A stretch of DNA of 64,000 nt from an uncultured Paracoccaceae bacterium (GTDB taxonomy: Bacteria > Pseudomonadota > Alphaproteobacteria > Rhodobacterales > Rhodobacteraceae). Below, piece after piece: positions 60,046-64,000 of this stretch; the first letter of the stretch is position 1; every line of letters starts with the position of its first letter. Under the pieces are notes generated by a model, which did not search any database, was not told the origin of the DNA, and was given only the letters and a program-made list of their open reading frames with translations. Position numbers and translations under genes: made by a program. The stretch covers positions 22,608 through 86,607 of the forward strand of contig CANKZJ010000010.1 in the NCBI GenBank assembly GCA_947488605.1, written 5' to 3'.

Positions 60046-60852
60046 TCAAGGCGCGAACCGGCCCAGTGCCGCAGCAAAAGTTTGCTTCAGCACAGCGAAC
60101 TTGCCAGAAATTCCGTCGATTTTGGTGGGCACTGCCGCATTAGGCGGGTAGCGCCGCTGCACCGGCAATTGCGCAACCTTCATACCGATCTGCCCGGCGC
60201 GGACGGTCAGATAAAACAACAATTCGTAGCGCTGAAACACATCCCGAAACGGCTTGACGCGTGGATCAAGCAGGTAACGGGCAGAATAGGCGCGGAACCC
60301 ATTTGTCGTATCGGTAAACCAATGCCGCCCGGCCAAACTTAATAGCGGGGCGTGGATGCCGCGATTGGCGATTGTACGCTCCAACGGCGTGTTCTCAGCC
60401 AAACCGCCCGGCAAATAACGCGAGCCTTGCACATAATCGACGCCGTTCTCTAACTGCGCGACCATATCGTTGACCGCTTCGACCCCGTCTTTGCCGTTGC
60501 CATCAATCGTGACGATCCCTTTATAGCCCGCGCCCAAGCACCAAGCATAAGCCATGCGCAATTGCGCGCTCAGCTTACCGGGACCCGTTTTGGTCAGGAC
60601 CGCATGCACGTTCACGCTGGCCATAAATGCGGGATCAAGCGACCCATCCGTCGATCCACCGTCGGCTACAATCACATCCACGGGTAGATTTGCATCGCGA
60701 ATGCGCTGCAATTGGCCGCGGATGCGGTCCCCTTCGTTGATGACGGGAATAACCAGCGCATAGGCGTGAGACGCATCAGCATAAGTGGCGCAGTCAAACG
60801 TTGGAAGTTCCCAGTCCTCGGAACCGGGCAACAGGCCGTCAGTGGTGGTCAT
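60046..60852 (-). CDS. Glycosyltransferase family 2, dolichol-phosphate-mannose-synthase-like
   Basis: A 268-residue GT-A enzyme. LVIPVINEGDRIRGQLQRI and VIVADGGSTDGSLDPAF form the nucleotide site, YKGIVTIDGNGKDGVEAV the metal motif, and YVQGSRYLPGGLAENTPLER the DPM1-like acceptor motif. NGFRAYSARYLLD follows. There is no membrane anchor. DPM-like enzymes move a sugar from NDP to polyprenyl phosphate, supplying a GtrA/GT-C pathway; a GtrA gene lies directly upstream (four-base overlap). The sugar is unknown. Confidence 0.88.
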   Translation of the reverse strand: MTTTDGLLPGSEDWELPTFDCATYADASHAYALVIPVINEGDRIRGQLQRIRDANLPVDVIVADGGSTDGSLDPAFMASVNVHAVLTKTGPGKLSAQLRMAYAWCLGAGYKGIVTIDGNGKDGVEAVNDMVAQLENGVDYVQGSRYLPGGLAENTPLERTIANRGIHAPLLSLAGRHWFTDTTNGFRAYSARYLLDPRVKPFRDVFQRYELLFYLTVRAGQIGMKVAQLPVQRRYPPNAAVPTKIDGISGKFAVLKQTFAAALGRFAP

Positions 60853-61241
60853 TCAAGGGACTCCTTGGGTCGAAAGACAAAGTACTTGCTCAGCAGGTAA
60901 TTGACGCAAAACGAAACACCTGCACCCGCCACCAACACCGGCAGCGCATGCAGACTACCAAAAATGGCCGTCAGGATCGCAACAGTCGCGACACGCACGC
61001 CAAGCGTGGCCGCCAGCGCCACAGCATAGCGCGCACCACGCCCCGCCGATAGTTTCTTGGCCCCATCTCGAAACGTCCACAACTCGTGCAACACGTAATT
61101 CAGGGCGGCTGCTACAATGAAACCAAGCGCTGCGGCAAGCCACAGCGGCATGCCCAGAAAACGGGCCGCACTCCACGCTACCGCCAGATCAATGATCAGG
61201 CCAATGACAGCCACAGCGAGGAAGCGCGCCGCCTCCATCAC
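60849..61241 (-). CDS. GtrA-family membrane protein (second copy)
   Basis: A 130-residue protein with four membrane helices: ARFLAVAVIGLIIDLAVAWS, LWLAAALGFIVAAALNYVLHELWTF in two parts, ATVAILTAIFGSLHAL, and LVAGAGVSFCVNYLLSKYFVF. This matches the GtrA/DPMS-like pattern, including the NYxLxxxWTF loop. It is thought to move polyprenyl-phosphate sugars across the membrane. It is clearly different from the first GtrA in sequence. It overlaps both neighbours by four bases, tying it to a DPM-like enzyme and an FAD oxidoreductase. Confidence 0.85.
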   Translation of the reverse strand: MMEAARFLAVAVIGLIIDLAVAWSAARFLGMPLWLAAALGFIVAAALNYVLHELWTFRDGAKKLSAGRGARYAVALAATLGVRVATVAILTAIFGSLHALPVLVAGAGVSFCVNYLLSKYFVFRPKESLE

Positions 61242-62386
61242 ACCGGTGTATCCGCCAAAAGCAGGCGCGCGTGCGCACCGCTGAATTCGGTATCGGTTCC
61301 ACGAACAAGGTCGAACAGATCGTAGATATTGTCGATCTTACCACCCAAAATCGACACGACGCGGCTGTCTGCTGGCAACTGTTGATACAGGATCGGCCGC
61401 CCGTCATCGCGCTCATTCTTGGTCAACACGGTCTTAACATCATAGAGCGATTGATGCGGCACCGCCCGGCTGAGACAGGGCATGTAGCGTTGCGCGTCGC
61501 GGATCATATGCTGCACCCGCGACTGCGGTTGCGCTTTGGCAAGGTTCTCGTAGGCGGACCCCCGACCCATCTCGTCAGTCCAACTGTCATGGGGCGTGTA
61601 GCGGACGTGGGTCAGCGAATGCAGCCCCTCGGACGGATAAGGCATGCAGGAAAAGAACGGGCCATCCATCACGGTAACACCGACGCCCTGCAACTCTTCT
61701 GGGGCCTCGACCAATGCGATTTCGGCCAGTTCATGCTTCAGCTGCGCGCGTGGCAAGTTCGCACGATTCAGCACATCGTTGATCTGCGCATAAGTGATGT
61801 TGAAGGCATAGCGCGCCGCGACTTCTGTGCCGTCCGATAACGTGGCGCGAATGCCAGTGGGGCTGTCTTCTAGCCGCTCAAGTGCGACTGGCATGCGAAC
61901 TTCTACGCCGGCATCATCCAATCGCTTTTCCATGTGCTGACGCAGCACTTTGTAATCGAACGCCGCCTCGGAACAGGCGAAAACACCCTCGACCATGTCA
62001 GGATCGAACAACGCAGCTTGGCTCGGAAGGGCTGTGCGGATCGGTGCGCCAATGTCGCGAAACATCCGGTAAAATCGCTTTGACGATACCTTGGATCGCC
62101 GCCGCGAGATGGCGTAGATCATCTGGAAATCATCGACGACCGCCTCGGGAAAGTCGGTCATGAAGCGTTGGTGCAGCAGCATTGATCTGACCGCCGTCAG
62201 CGCCGAACGCGGGTAATGAAACCCGGTATGCACACGCGCCTGATTGACGCGTGACGCGCGATCCAGCAGCGTATCACCTGCCTCGACCACAAGGACTTTG
62301 TCCGAGATCGAGCGGAGATAAAGCGCGAGACAACAGCCGTAGAAACCGCCACCCACGATCAGATAGTCCACTTTTTGCGCGGTCAT
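61238..62386 (-). CDS. FAD-dependent oxidoreductase (DAO-type)
   Basis: A 382-residue flavoprotein. YLIVGGGFYGCCLALYLRSI is the FAD dinucleotide site, VLVVEAGDTLLDRASRVNQARVH the ribose-binding region of the DAO family, and VSILGGKIDNIYDLFDLV the C-terminal FAD segment. DAO enzymes oxidise C-N or C-O bonds; the same fold with this GGGFYG start recurs in polysaccharide loci. Substrate unknown; it is not a UDP-galactopyranose mutase by its motifs. It is coupled to GtrA and to the GtrB-like gene. Confidence 0.8.
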   Translation of the reverse strand: MTAQKVDYLIVGGGFYGCCLALYLRSISDKVLVVEAGDTLLDRASRVNQARVHTGFHYPRSALTAVRSMLLHQRFMTDFPEAVVDDFQMIYAISRRRSKVSSKRFYRMFRDIGAPIRTALPSQAALFDPDMVEGVFACSEAAFDYKVLRQHMEKRLDDAGVEVRMPVALERLEDSPTGIRATLSDGTEVAARYAFNITYAQINDVLNRANLPRAQLKHELAEIALVEAPEELQGVGVTVMDGPFFSCMPYPSEGLHSLTHVRYTPHDSWTDEMGRGSAYENLAKAQPQSRVQHMIRDAQRYMPCLSRAVPHQSLYDVKTVLTKNERDDGRPILYQQLPADSRVVSILGGKIDNIYDLFDLVRGTDTEFSGAHARLLLADTPV

Positions 62387-63399
62387 AGCGGCCCGACTTT
62401 TTCAGGCGCGGGGCGATCACGTTCCAAGTCGACGTTCAGCTCCGACGCCACCTTGCCGAACAAATCGATATGATTTGTCTCGGTCGCGCCACCTTCAAAG
62501 TCGTTACGCTCCAAGCTTGCCAGCAACTGCTGAAGCCCAAGACTAAGCCCCATGATCGACACGCCCAGAAAGAACGCGGTCAAACTGAGCATACCCGATA
62601 AAGTCAGCCAACCAGTTGCGATGTCGTCCACGACAATCCAGACGCCCAACACATAAAATGCGTAGACAAGCCCAATAGCCGCCAAAACCGCGGACGCCAG
62701 CGTCACGACCATCAGCAAGCTAGGTGCAACATAGACAAGCAGCTTTTGCAAAAGCGCGAGCCGCCGTTGCTGTTGTCCGGCCTCGCGCAGAACAGGCATG
62801 TCAGACGGTGCCGCAGCAAAATCCAGCGGCAGGCGAATGTCGCGCGGTGGAAATCGCAACGCCAAGTCCGGTGCCGGATGGGTCAAAAGCTGATTAAGCA
62901 ACGTGCGCGGCACAGCGAGTGTCTGCAAATCGCGCAAGCCAACCTCGAAACCGGACATCCGCCCCAGTGCCACCAATGGTGCCGCCAGCGTGCGATTAAC
63001 CACGCCAACAGAACGGATCGCCAAGACCGCATGTTGATCATCGGCGGCTTGCTCTATCATCGCGACGACATCGACATGTTCCAACTCGGCGACGTTAGTC
63101 ATCAGCACGACATCGCCAATAGCTTCGTCCGCGGCAATCACCCGCCTGCGATAGAACCCCGTACCATCGCGAACCGTCAGCAAGCGTAAGTTATCGACGC
63201 GCTGAACCAGATCAGCGTATTTATCCCTTAGACCTTCATCCGCAATGACGACGATCTCGCGAAAGCGAAAACGCGCGTCTAGATTTTGGGCCAATTTCGC
63301 GACAACCTCGAAACTGGCAGCGTCCGGCGGGATATGCCCAAAACAAACTGATACCAGCACGTCTTCGCGCAACGAGGTCGGGAGTAGCACATCGGTCAT
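62383..63399 (-). CDS. GtrB-like GT2 protein with C-terminal membrane helices (divergent)
   Basis: A 338-residue protein. The N-terminal half has a GT-A-like fold with weakened motifs: VLVSVCFGHIPPDAASFEVV in place of the usual VVVPVYNE, FREIVVIADEGLRDKYADL, and VVLMTNVAELEHVDVV in place of a D-x-D. Two long membrane helices (about 220-250 and 265-290) and an acidic tail follow, the GtrB/ArnC plan. The missing D-x-D suggests either an inactive relative or an unusual donor. Four-base overlaps join it to the FAD oxidoreductase and the sugar isomerase. Confidence 0.6.
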   Translation of the reverse strand: MTDVLLPTSLREDVLVSVCFGHIPPDAASFEVVAKLAQNLDARFRFREIVVIADEGLRDKYADLVQRVDNLRLLTVRDGTGFYRRRVIAADEAIGDVVLMTNVAELEHVDVVAMIEQAADDQHAVLAIRSVGVVNRTLAAPLVALGRMSGFEVGLRDLQTLAVPRTLLNQLLTHPAPDLALRFPPRDIRLPLDFAAAPSDMPVLREAGQQQRRLALLQKLLVYVAPSLLMVVTLASAVLAAIGLVYAFYVLGVWIVVDDIATGWLTLSGMLSLTAFFLGVSIMGLSLGLQQLLASLERNDFEGGATETNHIDLFGKVASELNVDLERDRPAPEKVGPL

Positions 63400-64000
63400 G
63401 CGGAGGCCTCCACCATTGCAGCACTCGCCAGGGCCGTAACACGGCCGCGCAAAGTCTCAAGCCCACCCTCATGCCGCTTCATTTCGATAGATATAGCACG
63501 GGCGTAATCCGCATCACGCAATGCGATCAAAACGGGCATAAGATCAGTCGCGTCATCTGGCGCGGGCGCAAGGTGCGGCTCACTGACGTGCACGTGGGTC
63601 AGCCGAGGCACCAGCGTTTTGATGCGCGATGCCACGGTGTCGTAAGTGCCGTTCATATGCATCGCGCCCAAGTCCAATATCAGCGTCACAGCGCTATGAT
63701 CCACCTGAGCCACGAAAGCTTCGGTTTCGTCTAATGTGGTCAAAAAGTTGGCACCATAGGCCGTCGGATTGGTTTCCATCGAAATGGCCGTGCCGGCGGC
63801 AGCAGCGTGATCACCCAGGCGGCGGAAAATATCGGCCGCTTGGGTCCACGCTGTGTCATGGGGCATGCCATCTGGGATACGGCGATTTGTCGGGGACCCA
63901 AAGACGATGTTGGGGATCTCAAAGCGGCCCGCCAGATCAATCGCACGGATCATGCCTTGCTCGAATGCGGCGCGTTCATCCGCGTCACCCAGCAATGCGG
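63396..64000 (-). CDS. Sugar phosphate isomerase/epimerase (AP-endonuclease-2 fold), N-terminus outside window
   Basis: The frame runs off the right edge; the TTG at 63995 is inside the protein, since GDADERAAFEQGMIRAIDLA is already family sequence. A TIM barrel of the xylose-isomerase-like type is visible: IPNIVFGSPTNRR, AISMETNPTAYGANF with the Glu, VTLILDLGAMHMNG with Asp and His ligands, and LTHVHVSEPHLAP with the His pair. Such enzymes isomerise or epimerise sugars using a divalent metal. It overlaps the GtrB-like gene by four bases and so opens, within the window, the second Gtr-like operon. Confidence 0.85.
   Translation of the reverse strand, partial: ALLGDADERAAFEQGMIRAIDLAGRFEIPNIVFGSPTNRRIPDGMPHDTAWTQAADIFRRLGDHAAAAGTAISMETNPTAYGANFLTTLDETEAFVAQVDHSAVTLILDLGAMHMNGTYDTVASRIKTLVPRLTHVHVSEPHLAPAPDDATDLMPVLIALRDADYARAISIEMKRHEGGLETLRGRVTALASAAMVEASA

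Noticed and set aside
62383..63399. A normal GtrB glycosyltransferase
   Set aside because: The membrane plan fits, but the V-x-V-P-x-Y-N-E start and the D-x-D motif are not visible, so only a GtrB-like call is made.
1..64000. tRNA genes, rRNA genes, CRISPR arrays and complete insertion sequences
   Set aside because: None could be recognised by eye in the intergenic stretches; the only recombinase is the partial frame at the left edge.

Overview
The window looks like part of an extrachromosomal replicon (plasmid or chromid) of a marine Rhodobacteraceae (roseobacter group) bacterium. Three things point there. A solitary replication initiator carries a DnaA N-terminal-like domain and sits divergent from a parAB partition operon, which is the arrangement of the 'DnaA-like' plasmids known from Rhodobacterales. 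Small family genes such as DUF1289 and hemP, and the moderately GC-rich coding style, are typical of the group. A rhamnose (rmlCBDA) operon sits on the same replicon, as in roseobacter 'biofilm plasmids'. The genus cannot be fixed from the sequence.

Layout. 0-4.5 kb: 3' end of a tyrosine recombinase, three 18-bp palindromes (probable parS), parB, parA, a candidate origin, the DnaA-like initiator, and a truncated serine-hydrolase relic. 4.5-10.5 kb: mixed accessory genes, namely a HEAT-like protein, a secreted YHYH protein, an Xre/RES toxin-antitoxin pair with its own promoter and operator, an SMR efflux pump, DUF1289, hemP with a coupled micro-ORF, and an iron-binding periplasmic protein. 10.5-19 kb: a secreted, membrane-anchored protein with repeated beta-rich units and its overlapping partner, then a complete oligopeptide-type ABC importer. 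19-23 kb: a four-gene operon (HAD-UbiA fusion, GtrA, DprE1-like, DprE2-like) resembling the actinobacterial route to polyprenyl-phosphoryl arabinofuranose. 23-32 kb: glycan precursor and glycosyltransferase genes (WecG-type GT, galE, manC, phosphomannomutase, two more GTs, a sugar aminotransferase).

32-45.7 kb is the most unusual part. A tightly packed run encodes a 2143-residue polyketide synthase (KS-AT-KR-DH-ACP-TE, with DH after KR), a GT2 glycosyltransferase, a 1518-residue NRPS-like protein (formyltransferase, short degenerate linker, adenylation domain split by an inserted luciferase-like monooxygenase, PCP), a phosphopantetheinyl transferase and an SGNH-like hydrolase. Start and stop codons are touching or overlapping throughout. 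The split adenylation domain reads as glycine-like by manual alignment. The simplest reading is a formyl-glycine-type starter, oxidised in cis, extended by one ketide unit and released by the PKS thioesterase, perhaps attached to or carrying a sugar. It lies inside a surface-polysaccharide locus.

45.7-64 kb: on the minus strand, the rml operon continues into a Gfo/Idh oxidoreductase, an NAD epimerase, GT4, GT2, and a fusion of a Gfo/Idh oxidoreductase with an NAD epimerase. Next come two divergent multi-pass membrane proteins of unknown function and a second Gtr-like minus-strand operon (sugar isomerase, GtrB-like protein, FAD oxidoreductase, GtrA, GT2, GT-C-like membrane protein). No rRNA, tRNA, CRISPR array or intact insertion sequence was seen. 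All family calls are from reading translated sequence; no database search was run.
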